NCBI GenBank assembly: GCA_963530515.1
Contig: CAUSEC010000001.1
Span: forward strand, 292,609 to 356,608
Direction of reading: 5' to 3'
Length of the DNA stretch: 64,000 bases
Origin: CBFFRJ01 sp963530515
Lineage (GTDB): Bacteria; Pseudomonadota; Gammaproteobacteria; Enterobacterales; Enterobacteriaceae
Shown here: piece after piece, positions 8,970 through 16,830 of the stretch
Position numbering within the stretch: the first letter of the stretch is position 1
How the letters are laid out: each line of letters begins with the position of its first letter
Program-made: the position numbers and the translations under genes
Notes under the pieces: model-generated
Told to the model about the DNA's origin: nothing
Database searches by the model: none
What the model saw: the letters and a program-made list of their open reading frames with translations, nothing else

Positions 8970-8996
8970 CTATCGGCGTATAAAAATTGATCTTTA
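8970..8996 (-). promoter_or_regulatory. Sigma-28 (FliA) flagellar class-3 promoter for the chemoreceptor
   Basis: On the minus strand TAAA (8996-8993), exactly 15 nt, then GCCGATAG (8977-8970). The FliA consensus is TAAA-N15-GCCGATAA, so only the last base differs. It lies about 70 bp upstream of the MCP start. The rest of the 329-bp gap between the MCP and nudJ (8899-9227) shows only a weak nudJ terminator near 9194-9213. Confidence 0.88.
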
Positions 8997-9182
8997 ATGG
9001 CGAAAAGAATCCGGCGCTGGCTGAATAATGCGCATTTTAGCCCTGTATCAGAAGGGGATATTAAGAGGGTGTTTTGCGGCGAGATATTCTGCTGTCGAGG
9101 AGGTGACCGCTCAGCATGTTAAGCTTCTGTTAAATGTTTTTAATTGCTGCTTAAAACTTAAGAAAAGAGAAAGTGGGGAGGA

Positions 9183-9213
9183 AAAAACGCGCTGAGCCGT
9201 CGTGAAACGGCTC
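9183..9213 (-). terminator. Possible terminator after nudJ
   Basis: GAGCCGT (9194-9200) and ACGGCTC (9207-9213) form a 7-bp hairpin. On the minus strand a run of Ts (complement of AAAAAA, 9182-9187) follows after a 6-7-nt gap. That distance makes it a weak intrinsic terminator. Confidence 0.45.
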
Positions 9214-9227
9214 GTTACAGACCTCGA

Positions 9228-9674
9228 TTAAAGAGGCCAGTTAAACGCGCCAATCATTGAAAGTGGGTAGCGTTCGCCGCTTTGCCAGCTGCGGATGCTT
9301 TCGGCGACCAGCGGGGAGCGCAGATTCGGGGCGTTGAGGATCTCTTCTGCGCTGACCCAAAGACAGCGGTCAATGTCGCTGTCATGCGGCTCGGTGGCAC
9401 AGATGGCATCAAGCTCAATCGAAAACAAAAAGCGCAGGAACGGGGTTTTGTCCGGGGCAATCCACTGGTGCATGCGGATGAACGCATCGGGGGTAGCGCG
9501 GATACCGGTCTCTTCCCAAAGCTCTCTTTGCGCGGCTTCCAGCAGGGTTTCGTTGGCTTCCAGGTGGCCGGCTGGCTGGTTCCACAAGGCTTTGCCGCTG
9601 ATGGTCTCTTCCACCACCAAAAATTTACCTTCGGCGTGAACCACGCAGGCCACCGTGACATGGGGTTTAAACAT
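9228..9674 (-). CDS. nudJ: Nudix phosphatase NudJ, 148 aa
   Basis: Nudix hydrolase that in E. coli removes phosphate from HMP-PP, thiamine pyrophosphate and nucleoside tri/diphosphates. The Nudix box is intact (G in GHLEANET, then RELWEETG). Sequence MFKPHVTVACVVHAEGKFLVVEE matches E. coli. It ends FNWPL, about 5 residues shorter than E. coli NudJ (153 aa). Located 17 bp downstream of rluE on the same strand, in the conserved mnmA-nudJ-rluE-icd neighbourhood. Confidence 0.94.
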   Translation of the reverse strand: MFKPHVTVACVVHAEGKFLVVEETISGKALWNQPAGHLEANETLLEAAQRELWEETGIRATPDAFIRMHQWIAPDKTPFLRFLFSIELDAICATEPHDSDIDRCLWVSAEEILNAPNLRSPLVAESIRSWQSGERYPLSMIGAFNWPL

Positions 9675-9691
9675 AGTCGATTCTCCTTGAA

Positions 9692-10312
9692 TCAGAGGGC
9701 GTCACGCCATTCACCGCAGGCCAAAGTGCCCAGGGTGTAATCACCCATAGCGTAGCGGATAAGGCGCAATGTCGGGAAGCCAACGTGCGCGGTCATACGG
9801 CGCACCTGACGGTTTCGTCCTTCATAAAGCGTGATTTTCAACCAGCTGGTGGGAATGGCTTTTCGCTCACGAATCGGTGGATGACGCGGCCAGAGCCACT
9901 CGGGTTCTGCCACCAGTTCAACGCCTGCCGGGAGAGTGGGGCCATCATTAAGCGTCACGCCTTCTCGCAGGGCTTTCAGGGCGTCTTCTCCAGGCTCACC
10001 TTCCACCTGCACATAATAAATTTTTCCGGTGCGCTTACCCGGTTGGGTCAGTTTTGCCTGCAACACGCCGTCGTTGGTTAGCACCAGTAGCCCTTCACTG
10101 TCGCGGTCCAGCCGTCCGGCCGCGTATACATTCTGTACAGTTATATAATCTTTCAGGGTGCGGCGGCCCGCTTCATCCGTAAATTGCGGCAATACATCGT
10201 AGGGTTTATTGAACAGAATCACCCGTTTCGGCCCGCTTTCACGTTCTGGCTTAGTGGCTTGTCGTGAGCTGAATCGCTTAAGGTGGTGATTTCTATCAGA
10301 AGTTTTCTTCAT
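9692..10312 (-). CDS. rluE: 23S rRNA pseudouridine(2457) synthase RluE
   Basis: RsuA-family pseudouridine synthase for U2457 of 23S rRNA. The catalytic aspartate lies in AAGRLDRDSEGLLVLT, and the family end NRQVRRMTAHVGFPTLRL is intact. The frame is open to 10378. I prefer the ATG at 10312 (MKKTSDRNHH, 206 aa) because a perfect -10 (TATAAT on the minus strand, 10346-10341) lies between the longer start and this ATG, so longer forms would not be transcribed from that promoter. E. coli RluE is 217 aa with an extra leader before MKKTS, so the exact start is uncertain. Divergent from icd. Confidence 0.9.
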   Translation of the reverse strand: MKKTSDRNHHLKRFSSRQATKPERESGPKRVILFNKPYDVLPQFTDEAGRRTLKDYITVQNVYAAGRLDRDSEGLLVLTNDGVLQAKLTQPGKRTGKIYYVQVEGEPGEDALKALREGVTLNDGPTLPAGVELVAEPEWLWPRHPPIRERKAIPTSWLKITLYEGRNRQVRRMTAHVGFPTLRLIRYAMGDYTLGTLACGEWRDAL

Positions 10313-10458
10313 GGTATTTTCAGTAGTTATCATTTGCAGCATTATAACTGAATCATGATGGTCTTTCATGGCACCCAACTATCGGGTAGTATTGACAGGC
10401 TAATTACAATTCATTAACAAAAATCAGTAACAACCAGAAGCGCTCGAAGGAGAGGTGA

Positions 10459-11709
10459 ATGGAAAGCAAAGTAGTTGTTCCGGCGGAAGGTAAAAAGATC
10501 ACCCTGCAAAACGGCAAGCTGAACGTTCCGAATAACCCGATTATCCCGTTCATTGAAGGCGACGGAATCGGTATCGACGTTACCCCTGCGATGCTGAAAG
10601 TGGTCGATGCCGCTGTGGAGAAAGCCTATAAAGGCGAGCGTAAAATTTCCTGGATGGAAATTTACACCGGTGAAAAATCTACCCAAATTTACGGCCAGGA
10701 CGTCTGGCTGCCTGCTGAAACTCTCGATCTTATCCGCGATTACCGTGTTGCCATCAAAGGCCCACTGACCACGCCAGTTGGCGGCGGCATCCGTTCTCTG
10801 AACGTGGCCCTGCGTCAGGAGCTGGATCTGTACGTGTGTCTGCGTCCGGTACGTTACTACCAGGGCACTCCAAGCCCGGTTAAACACCCGGAACTGACTG
10901 ACATGGTTATCTTCCGTGAAAACTCCGAAGATATTTATGCCGGTATCGAGTGGAAAGCAGACTCTGCTGAAGCAGAGAAAGTGATCAAGTTCCTGCGCGA
11001 AGAGATGGGCGTGAAGAAAATTCGCTTCCCTGAACATTGCGGTATCGGTATCAAACCGTGTTCCGAAGAAGGGACCAAACGCCTGGTACGTGCAGCCATT
11101 GAGTATGCGATCACCAACGACCGTGACTCCCTGACGCTGGTACACAAAGGCAACATCATGAAGTTCACCGAAGGCGCGTTCAAAGACTGGGGCTACCAGC
11201 TGATTCGCGAAGAATTCGGCGGTGAGCTGATCGACGGCGGCCCGTGGCAGAAGATCAAAAACCCGAACACCGGCAAAGAGATCATCATTAAAGATGTGAT
11301 CGCTGATGCGTTCCTGCAACAGATCCTGCTGCGTCCGGCTGAGTACGACGTGATTGCCTGTATGAACCTGAACGGTGATTACATCTCCGACGCCCTGGCA
11401 GCTCAGGTTGGCGGCATCGGTATCGCACCGGGCGCAAACATCGGTGACGAATGTGCACTGTTCGAAGCGACACACGGTACGGCACCGAAATACGCAGGCC
11501 AGGATAAAGTGAACCCAGGTTCCGTGATCCTGTCCGCTGAAATGATGCTCCGTCACCTGCAGTGGTTCGAAGCGGCTGACCTTATCGTTAAAGGCGTTGA
11601 AGGCGCAATCGCGGCTAAAACCGTGACTTACGATTTCGAACGTCTGATGGAAGGCGCTAAGCTGCTGAAATGTTCAGAGTTTGGTGACGCTATCATCGCA
11701 AACATGTAA
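10459..11709 (+). CDS. icd: Isocitrate dehydrogenase (NADP+) Icd, 416 aa
   Basis: TCA-cycle enzyme converting isocitrate to 2-oxoglutarate with NADPH. Length equals E. coli (416 aa). The phosphorylation/substrate Ser lies in PVGGGIRSLNVALR, the target of AceK in the glyoxylate switch. The metal/substrate region (IACMNLNGDYISDALA) and NADP-binding region (ATHGTAPKYAGQDK) are intact. GGAGAGG precedes the ATG. In E. coli the 3' end of icd is an integration site for e14 and phage 21. Here icd runs through its normal end (FGDAIIANM) and a terminator follows, with no integrase. The minus-strand open frame opposite it is a codon-bias shadow. Confidence 0.98.
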   Translation: MESKVVVPAEGKKITLQNGKLNVPNNPIIPFIEGDGIGIDVTPAMLKVVDAAVEKAYKGERKISWMEIYTGEKSTQIYGQDVWLPAETLDLIRDYRVAIKGPLTTPVGGGIRSLNVALRQELDLYVCLRPVRYYQGTPSPVKHPELTDMVIFRENSEDIYAGIEWKADSAEAEKVIKFLREEMGVKKIRFPEHCGIGIKPCSEEGTKRLVRAAIEYAITNDRDSLTLVHKGNIMKFTEGAFKDWGYQLIREEFGGELIDGGPWQKIKNPNTGKEIIIKDVIADAFLQQILLRPAEYDVIACMNLNGDYISDALAAQVGGIGIAPGANIGDECALFEATHGTAPKYAGQDKVNPGSVILSAEMMLRHLQWFEAADLIVKGVEGAIAAKTVTYDFERLMEGAKLLKCSEFGDAIIANM

Positions 11710-11731
11710 TCCGGTTTTTTAGGTTTACAAC

Positions 11732-11760
11732 AACGGGAGCCTGAGGGTTCCCGTTTTTTT
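11732..11760 (+). terminator. Intrinsic terminator of icd
   Basis: AACGGGAGCC and GGTTCCCGTT pair across a short loop (11732-11755), followed by a run of at least seven Ts, 22 bp after the icd stop. Confidence 0.85.
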
Positions 11761-11859
11761 ATTTCGCTGAGCAACGAGAGTGAGACGCATCTCCAGGTTC
11801 GCCGTGTTGTCCCGATCTACTATGCGGATATGTGTGTGGACCTCTAGAGGGCAGGGGAG

Positions 11860-12042
11860 ATGAACTGGATATTTTATCTGGGTCGCTGGTATCAAATCAG
11901 CCCTGTTTTACTCAGCGGTGATTACAAGCTCTCCATTCCAGGAGAACGGGGCAACATCATTTTGACCCGTAAAGAACTTGAGCGTGCCAGCCGCGCTTAC
12001 TTTGGCCTCAGGCCACCTGAACATCTGTTTATGACGCGTTAG
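11860..12042 (+). CDS. Hypothetical small protein, 60 aa
   Basis: Starts MNWIFYLGRWYQISPVLL and ends RPPEHLFMTR. An AGAGGG about 8 nt upstream could act as a ribosome-binding site. Codon use looks native (CTG, CGT, GGT, GAA), unlike the AT-rich DNA that follows. The sequence is mixed hydrophobic then charged, with no signal peptide or convincing membrane helix. I do not recognise the family. A 70-aa frame on the opposite strand (11908-12120) is an alternative reading, so the call is tentative. Confidence 0.4.
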   Translation: MNWIFYLGRWYQISPVLLSGDYKLSIPGERGNIILTRKELERASRAYFGLRPPEHLFMTR

Positions 12043-12361
12043 CTCTTCCTGAGCCCAAAACGTAAAATCTCGCTGTAACCAACGCCAGGTCTCCTCGTAA
12101 ATTTTCCCGTTATTATTCAAAAAATTATGTCTTCTCTCAGAATGTAAGTATTTTTTAAGGAGGTTCTTATTTTCTTCATTAGGGGAAACCTTAAGGAAAA
12201 AATAATGTCCATTATTCAGAATGCTGCTTTATAGACAAATCCGCAGGCCAAACTTATGAATCTCGATAATGCTTGTGTCATAGAGCGTTGATACATTTGT
12301 CAGATACATATGATTTTTTAGCGTTTTCACTGAAATAACGTTAATGATGCCAGGATAAATG
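12043..12361. other. AT-rich intergenic stretch before the glycosyltransferase
   Basis: About 320 bp of clearly AT-rich DNA. I see no convincing gene, hairpin terminator or repeat. AT-rich tracts (for example TATGATTTTTTAG near 12309-12321) could hold the promoter of the glycosyltransferase gene and be H-NS targets. The composition shift supports horizontal acquisition. Confidence 0.5.
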
Positions 12362-13213
12362 ATGAGTAACATACCCAAAAAAATTCATCAGATTTACACC
12401 AAAGGGGCCGCTGCGTTGCCCGATGCGATTCATGCGTCCATCGCCGATTTAAAGCGTCGAAATCCGGACTGGGAATATCATTTCTATGATAATGATTGCA
12501 TCATTGACTATATCTCTACGCATTATGACCAACAGATTCTTCATCTTTATAATCAAATAAATCCACGTTATGGCGCTGCGCGGGCGGATTTCTTTCGCTA
12601 CCTCCTGATGTATAAAGAGGGCGGTGTTTATTTAGATATTAAAAGTTCCTGCAGCATTCCGCTGAATGATGTGATTCCTGAGCAATGCGAAATTATGGTT
12701 TGCAATTGGGACAATAAACCCGGTGGGAATGACAATGAAATGGGCAAGCATGCGGCACTGTGTTCTCTGAAGAACGGCGAATATCAGCAGTGGAACATCA
12801 TTGCCGCTCCCCGGTCGCCCTATCTGAAAGCCGTTGTCGATGAAGTCGTGCAACGGCTAAAAAATTACAAACCCTGGCGCTATGGCGTGGGGATGCAGGG
12901 CGTTCTTCACACGACGGGGCCGGTTCCCTTTTCCTTAGGGATTGAGAAAGTCGAAAAGTGTTGTGGTTTTCATCATCAGGAAAATCATCGCAACGTCGGA
13001 TTGATTTACCGAAATGTAAATTCGAAGGTCATGAAATCAATCAGCCGCGACCACTACAGCCGGTTGCGTGATTCGGTGATGATACTGGAAGGTGCCGATA
13101 AACTTTATTATCGGTTATGGCTTTATTTTGTCTTTCCGTTCTGGCGTCTGCGTAAAAACACGGTGAATGAAACGCGAAAAGTGGTCAATAAATTAAAAAC
13201 CTGGGCGACCTGA
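12362..13213 (+). CDS. Glycosyltransferase of the GT32/Och1-like (DXD sugar-binding) type, 283 aa
   Basis: N-terminus SNIPKKIHQIYTKG matches the IPKxIHQI(W/Y) opening of GT32-type enzymes. The central NPRYGAARADFFRYLLMYKEGGVYLDIKSSC is the hallmark region: ARADFFRY...GGVYLD. The usual DXD is DIK here. C-terminal residues include a hydrophobic YYRLWLYFVFPFWRLR that may associate with the membrane. Probably adds a sugar to a surface glycan; donor and acceptor are unknown. AGGA lies 6 nt before the ATG at 12362; an ATG 3 nt earlier is also possible. A single gene with its own terminator, low GC and no adjacent polysaccharide cluster: likely an acquired cargo gene. Confidence 0.8.
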   Translation: MSNIPKKIHQIYTKGAAALPDAIHASIADLKRRNPDWEYHFYDNDCIIDYISTHYDQQILHLYNQINPRYGAARADFFRYLLMYKEGGVYLDIKSSCSIPLNDVIPEQCEIMVCNWDNKPGGNDNEMGKHAALCSLKNGEYQQWNIIAAPRSPYLKAVVDEVVQRLKNYKPWRYGVGMQGVLHTTGPVPFSLGIEKVEKCCGFHHQENHRNVGLIYRNVNSKVMKSISRDHYSRLRDSVMILEGADKLYYRLWLYFVFPFWRLRKNTVNETRKVVNKLKTWAT

Positions 13214-13311
13214 GCGCGAAAATAAAAACTGGCAGTTTCGACACCAAAACTGCCCGCAAGCAAGTACAAAATGTTAAATCGTATGTCCTTCACTTGCGCA
13301 CTTTATAACCT

Positions 13312-13342
13312 CCATTGGCCAATCACGCCAATGGATTTTTTA
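13312..13342 (+). terminator. Intrinsic terminator after the glycosyltransferase
   Basis: CCATTGGC (13312-13319) and GCCAATGG (13327-13334) form a perfect 8-bp stem with a 7-nt loop, followed by ATTTTTTAT. About 100 bp past the glycosyltransferase stop. Confidence 0.75.
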
Positions 13343-13427
13343 TATGCCGAGGATTGATAAAATTGATGAGCGCGATTATTAATTCGAAATGATATGACAT
13401 TGACCTGCCGATTTACCCTCAACCAGC

Positions 13428-13463
13428 AATAAAAAAGGCCGCCAGCTGTTTACGCTGGCGGCC
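13428..13463 (-). terminator. Intrinsic terminator after the EAL gene
   Basis: GGCCGCCAGC (13437-13446) pairs perfectly with GCTGGCGGCC (13454-13463). On the minus strand TTTTTTATT follows. It ends the phosphodiesterase transcript, 17 bp past its stop. Confidence 0.85.
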
Positions 13464-13479
13464 TGTTTATTTCAGCCAG

Positions 13480-15303
13480 TTATGACCCATACTGATGCTG
13501 GTCGACGCTAATGCGCGACAGCACACGATAGGGCTTGCTGTCTGCCAGCCATCCCGGAATTTCATCCGGTGGAATAGGACGAGAGAAATAATAGCCTTGC
13601 GCTTCGTCGCAGCCGTACTCATTAAGCATATGCGCCGTTTCCTGGTCCTCAACTCCTTCTGCCAGAACCACATAATGCAACTCTTTGAGCATCATTATGA
13701 CGTTACGGGCAATAATGCGACTGCCCGTGTCGGTGGTTATCTGGCTAATGAGCGAGCGATCGAGCTTAATCACGTCGATCGGTATCCGCCGCAAATAGCT
13801 GATATTACTGTAGCCGGCACCAAAGTCATCAAGCAGGATCTGGAAGCCTAACAGCTTAAGCCTGTCGAGCTCCTCCAGCGCGAGTTCGCTTTCGAGCACT
13901 TTTTCAGTTTCCAGACACTCGACCCGCACGTCAGCCGGATACAAACCCGCGCTCACCACGTTGCGCTCCAGCTCATCGGCAAAGCCCGGGCGGGAAAAAT
14001 CGCTGACGGTCACGTTGACTGAAATTGGGATCATTATGCCCGCCGAGCGCCAGGCTTTGAGCTGTGAAATCACCGTTTTAATGACCCACTGTGTTATTTC
14101 GGGCATCAAAGTGGTTTTCTCTGCCAGCGTCACAATGGTGGTGGGCGAGATATTTCCCAACTGCGGATGCCGCCAGCGCAATAACGCTTCAACCCCTTCC
14201 GTTTTCCCTGAACGCAGAGAGACTTTAGGTTGATACACTAAATAAAGCTGGCTTTTCGCTTTAATCGCCTCACTTAAGTCATACAGAAGTTTAAAGTCTT
14301 TATTTCTTTTATGATCAAGGATGGGGTTAAATTGCAGGACGGGTATATCCTGGCGAATAGATTCATGTAATGCGCTAATGGCCTGGCGCACTATCTCGTG
14401 GGCATCATCTTCCTGCGGTGAGAATTTCACGTAGCCGGTGTGTATCGTCAGGGTGATGTCAATGTCCTGCGCCATTTGCGCTTGCGTGCCGGGAAGCGTT
14501 TCTGCGCGTTTGACCAGCGTCAGGGCTTGCTCAATATCCACCAGCACCGCAAAGCGGGCCGGTGCGAAGGAGTAGAGCGGTACACTGTCTTTCAGGCGTA
14601 GTCGCAGGCGCAGCAGCGGAATGAAACTGCGCAGCATATTATCCACCGCAGGTAGCCCCAGATAACGCGTGAGCTCATAGGCCCTGGGCATATCAATGCA
14701 GTCAAAGATCACCAGACCGTAGGTTTTACGATCCTTGTTGAGCGTTTTCTGTTCCATTTCCCGAATCAGGAACTGGCGATTCGGTAACCCGGTTAAGGTA
14801 TCAACGCGGCCAATGGAATAGCGTGCTTCAAGGTAGACCGCTGAAAGCTCCGCGACCCGATTGAAGCTCTCAACCTGCTGATGGGTGGGGCTGAAGATGG
14901 AAGAGCTGCTGACACACAGCGTGCCAAGCACCATTCCCTCTTTGGTCATCATTGGCGCTGAGGCGTAAAACAGAATATCGCCATTTTTCACCAGCGGCTG
15001 GTGAGAAAAACGGCTGTCCAGGCGCGTGTCAGGGCAGACAACCGTCTGACCGCTGTCACGCGAATACTGGCACATCGTTTTTTCAATTGGGACCTTAAAA
15101 TGTTCCAGCGGGACGTTTTTAACATATTTGATATATTGGTAATCATCATCAAATACCGTGATGAAGCATCCTTCGACACCCATCACCTCACAGGCGAGGC
15201 ACGCGTACTCTGTGAGGGCTGCGTCGCGGGTTTTATCCTCTTTGCGCAATAATTCCAGCGCCGCAAGCCGTTTACTTTCGCTTTTTTTAAGTCCGGTGAA
15301 CAT
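13480..15303 (-). CDS. Cyclic-di-GMP phosphodiesterase, GAF - degenerate GGDEF - EAL, 607 aa
   Basis: GAF sensor at about 20-160 (MCQYSRDSGQTVVCPDTRLD, LGTLCVSSSS). GGDEF domain at about 165-330 starts normally (DTLTGLPNRQFLI) but its active-site motif is SFAPARF (245-251), so it cannot be a cyclase. EAL domain at about 340-600 keeps the key residues: E372 in VEALLRW, N430, the DDFGAGYSN loop (D492, D493), K513 in IKLDRS and E in LAEGVED. It is therefore predicted to hydrolyse c-di-GMP to pGpG, perhaps gated by the GAF ligand and by GTP binding to the dead GGDEF. No membrane segments: cytosolic. It lies beside the cyclase gene dgcP on the same strand, about 280 bp downstream of it. Not part of this locus in E. 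coli K-12 as I recall it. Confidence 0.92.
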   Translation of the reverse strand: MFTGLKKSESKRLAALELLRKEDKTRDAALTEYACLACEVMGVEGCFITVFDDDYQYIKYVKNVPLEHFKVPIEKTMCQYSRDSGQTVVCPDTRLDSRFSHQPLVKNGDILFYASAPMMTKEGMVLGTLCVSSSSIFSPTHQQVESFNRVAELSAVYLEARYSIGRVDTLTGLPNRQFLIREMEQKTLNKDRKTYGLVIFDCIDMPRAYELTRYLGLPAVDNMLRSFIPLLRLRLRLKDSVPLYSFAPARFAVLVDIEQALTLVKRAETLPGTQAQMAQDIDITLTIHTGYVKFSPQEDDAHEIVRQAISALHESIRQDIPVLQFNPILDHKRNKDFKLLYDLSEAIKAKSQLYLVYQPKVSLRSGKTEGVEALLRWRHPQLGNISPTTIVTLAEKTTLMPEITQWVIKTVISQLKAWRSAGIMIPISVNVTVSDFSRPGFADELERNVVSAGLYPADVRVECLETEKVLESELALEELDRLKLLGFQILLDDFGAGYSNISYLRRIPIDVIKLDRSLISQITTDTGSRIIARNVIMMLKELHYVVLAEGVEDQETAHMLNEYGCDEAQGYYFSRPIPPDEIPGWLADSKPYRVLSRISVDQHQYGS

Positions 15304-15405
15304 TGCGAGCTCCTGCTCAGATAAATGAGTCTAATGGGATCTGCTACACCGAAAACATCATGGGTCCGAATGAAATCTGCGATAAACGCTGGTTTAGCTC
15401 ATCGA

Positions 15406-15480
15406 TTACCACCAGCCGAATTGTGTGCCAGCAACAGCAACAATTGCCACGATAAGCATTATGATGGTCGTTTTTTTCAC
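15406..15480 (-). CDS. Putative 24-aa single-span membrane protein
   Basis: Reads (V/M)KKTTIIMLIVAIVAVAG then TQFGWW and stops at TAA (15406-15408). The GTG start (15480-15478) is preceded by GAGGAG with good spacing. Two N-terminal lysines, a 14-residue hydrophobic core and a terminal WW pair are the layout of enterobacterial small inner-membrane proteins. It lies between the EAL and GGDEF genes on the same strand. I cannot place it in a named family. The remainder of 15304-15583 shows no other gene; a plus-strand 67-aa frame there looks random. Confidence 0.6.
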   Translation of the reverse strand: MKKTTIIMLIVAIVAVAGTQFGWW

Positions 15481-15583
15481 AGCGAAACTCCTCAGCTGGC
15501 ACCTTTTTACAGCGCCAGACTTACATAAATTAAATAGAAGAAGATGGGATAATTCTCAAGCCAAAAACTGTGTTTTAGCGTGA

Positions 15584-16612
15584 TTAATTGAGACGGAGAA
15601 AAGGTTTTTTCTCTTTTCCGTTTTTATCCTGATACATAGCTTGATCGGCTATACGCAGTGCGCTGTCGGCATCAATATCGTCAGGATTAATTTCCACTAC
15701 ACCAATACTTGCACCCGGGTAAAATATCTTCACGGTACCCAGTTGATATTCTCCCGTTAGACACTTCTGCAAATTTTGCTTAAGTAAAGTTAATCGATCG
15801 GTTTGCGTTTGACCAATCGGAGCGCCTGGGCAGGCAATTAAAAATTCATCACCACCCAGACGGCCGACAACATCGTCATGGCTGCAGCCATCCACCAGAC
15901 GATGACCTATCTCAATAAGGAATTGATCGCCAGACTCATGGCCAAGTTCATCATTAATTTTCTTAAAATTATCGAGATCAATAAACCCAATAATAATCTT
16001 GATATTAAGATGGCGTGCAAGAGAAAAAAGGGTTGTCAAATTATCAAAAATGGCTCGGCGATTCGGCAAACCGGTCAGCGCATCGGTATAAGAGTGGGCA
16101 ATCAGTGCTGCATTGGCTTCGCGCAGCTGATTGACCAGGTGATCTTTCTCAATGGAGCGGGCAATCAGACCCGCAAACAGATTCAACACCTGTTCGCCGC
16201 GAACGCTCAACGTGCGTGTGTCAGAGCTGGCCGCGCAAAGCGTCCCGTAAAGCGAGCCGTCCGCCAGATGTACAGGAGTGCTTAAATAACTGGTAATACC
16301 CAGTGCCGTTGCCGCCTCGCAATCCGCCCAGTGGGTTGCCACTTCGTTACTGAAGAAACAGCCATCGTCAAGGGCGCGTTTGCACAGGCTATCGCCCCAG
16401 GGTAAAGAGAAACCTTCTGGAATATCAAGCTGTTTGCTATTGCGAGCATATTGGATATGTTGATAACGGCCGTCGCCATCAATTTTGGTAAGATACGTCG
16501 ATTCCATTTCGGTGACCATCTCCAGCATTTCCAGGAGCTGTCGTACCAGGCTTTCAAGGGATTGATCTTGTAAGAGAGTTTCGGAAACTCGGGCAAGAAT
16601 GAAATCGGACAT
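15584..16612 (-). CDS. dgcP: Diguanylate cyclase DgcP (YeaP), GAF-GGDEF, 342 aa
   Basis: GAF domain at about 15-155 (GDSLCKRALDDGCFF, YLSTPVHLADGSLYGTLCA). GGDEF domain at about 175-340 with intact active site GGDEF (253-257) and DTLTGLPNRR-type start (TDALTGLPNRRAIF). Synthesises c-di-GMP from two GTP. The autoinhibitory RxxD I-site, expected at 244-247, reads SHDD, so classical product inhibition is probably absent. Length and architecture match E. coli YeaP (341 aa), and the dgcP-yoaF-yeaO order is conserved. The opposing phosphodiesterase next door uses a similar GAF domain, which suggests a locally balanced pair. Confidence 0.93.
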   Translation of the reverse strand: MSDFILARVSETLLQDQSLESLVRQLLEMLEMVTEMESTYLTKIDGDGRYQHIQYARNSKQLDIPEGFSLPWGDSLCKRALDDGCFFSNEVATHWADCEAATALGITSYLSTPVHLADGSLYGTLCAASSDTRTLSVRGEQVLNLFAGLIARSIEKDHLVNQLREANAALIAHSYTDALTGLPNRRAIFDNLTTLFSLARHLNIKIIIGFIDLDNFKKINDELGHESGDQFLIEIGHRLVDGCSHDDVVGRLGGDEFLIACPGAPIGQTQTDRLTLLKQNLQKCLTGEYQLGTVKIFYPGASIGVVEINPDDIDADSALRIADQAMYQDKNGKEKKPFLRLN

Positions 16613-16746
16613 TACGCTCGTTTACCTCTATAGACTGCGCGCTTTGCTGCACTACATGATGAAAATTTAGACTCGCCATATTAAAGCATGGCTTAAATAA
16701 ATTTCATATATCGGCATCAATAAACGGGTAGTTTAGGGAACAGCAT

Positions 16747-16830
16747 AAAAAAAAGCCCCGTTGATGAAGCGGGGCAAAAACTCATTGATTACGGAATGAT
16801 GTTCTCTGGTCATGGGTGAGAACAGGGTCA
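16747..16830 (-). ncRNA. Candidate small RNA or dgcP leader attenuator
   Basis: In the 322-bp gap between the divergent genes dgcP and yoaF, the minus strand carries two stems. TGTTCTC (16824-16818) pairs with GAGAACA (16806-16800). GCCCCG (16775-16770) pairs with CGGGGC (16760-16755) and is followed by eight Ts. This is a strong intrinsic terminator pointing towards dgcP, yet no annotated gene lies upstream of it on that strand. The order hairpin, unpaired A/U-rich stretch, terminator with long U-tail is typical of Hfq-binding sRNAs. Alternatively it attenuates dgcP. No clear sigma-70 promoter was identified. The rest of the gap shows nothing recognisable. Confidence 0.45.

Noticed and set aside
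10414..11556. 380-aa open frame on the minus strand opposite icd
   Set aside because: Fully antisense to icd, cysteine/phenylalanine-rich with no domain; a typical shadow of a strongly codon-biased gene.
11660..11760. Possible prophage attachment duplication at the icd 3' end
   Set aside because: The icd end is intact and I found no second copy or integrase nearby; the terminator explains the palindrome seen.
11908..12120. 70-aa minus-strand ORF overlapping the 60-aa plus ORF
   Set aside because: No ribosome-binding site in the sense direction and no family; the plus frame has better support, though neither is certain.
15325..15528. 67-aa plus-strand ORF opposite the 24-aa membrane ORF
   Set aside because: Serine/asparagine-rich random-looking product without ribosome-binding site; the minus-strand small ORF is more plausible.
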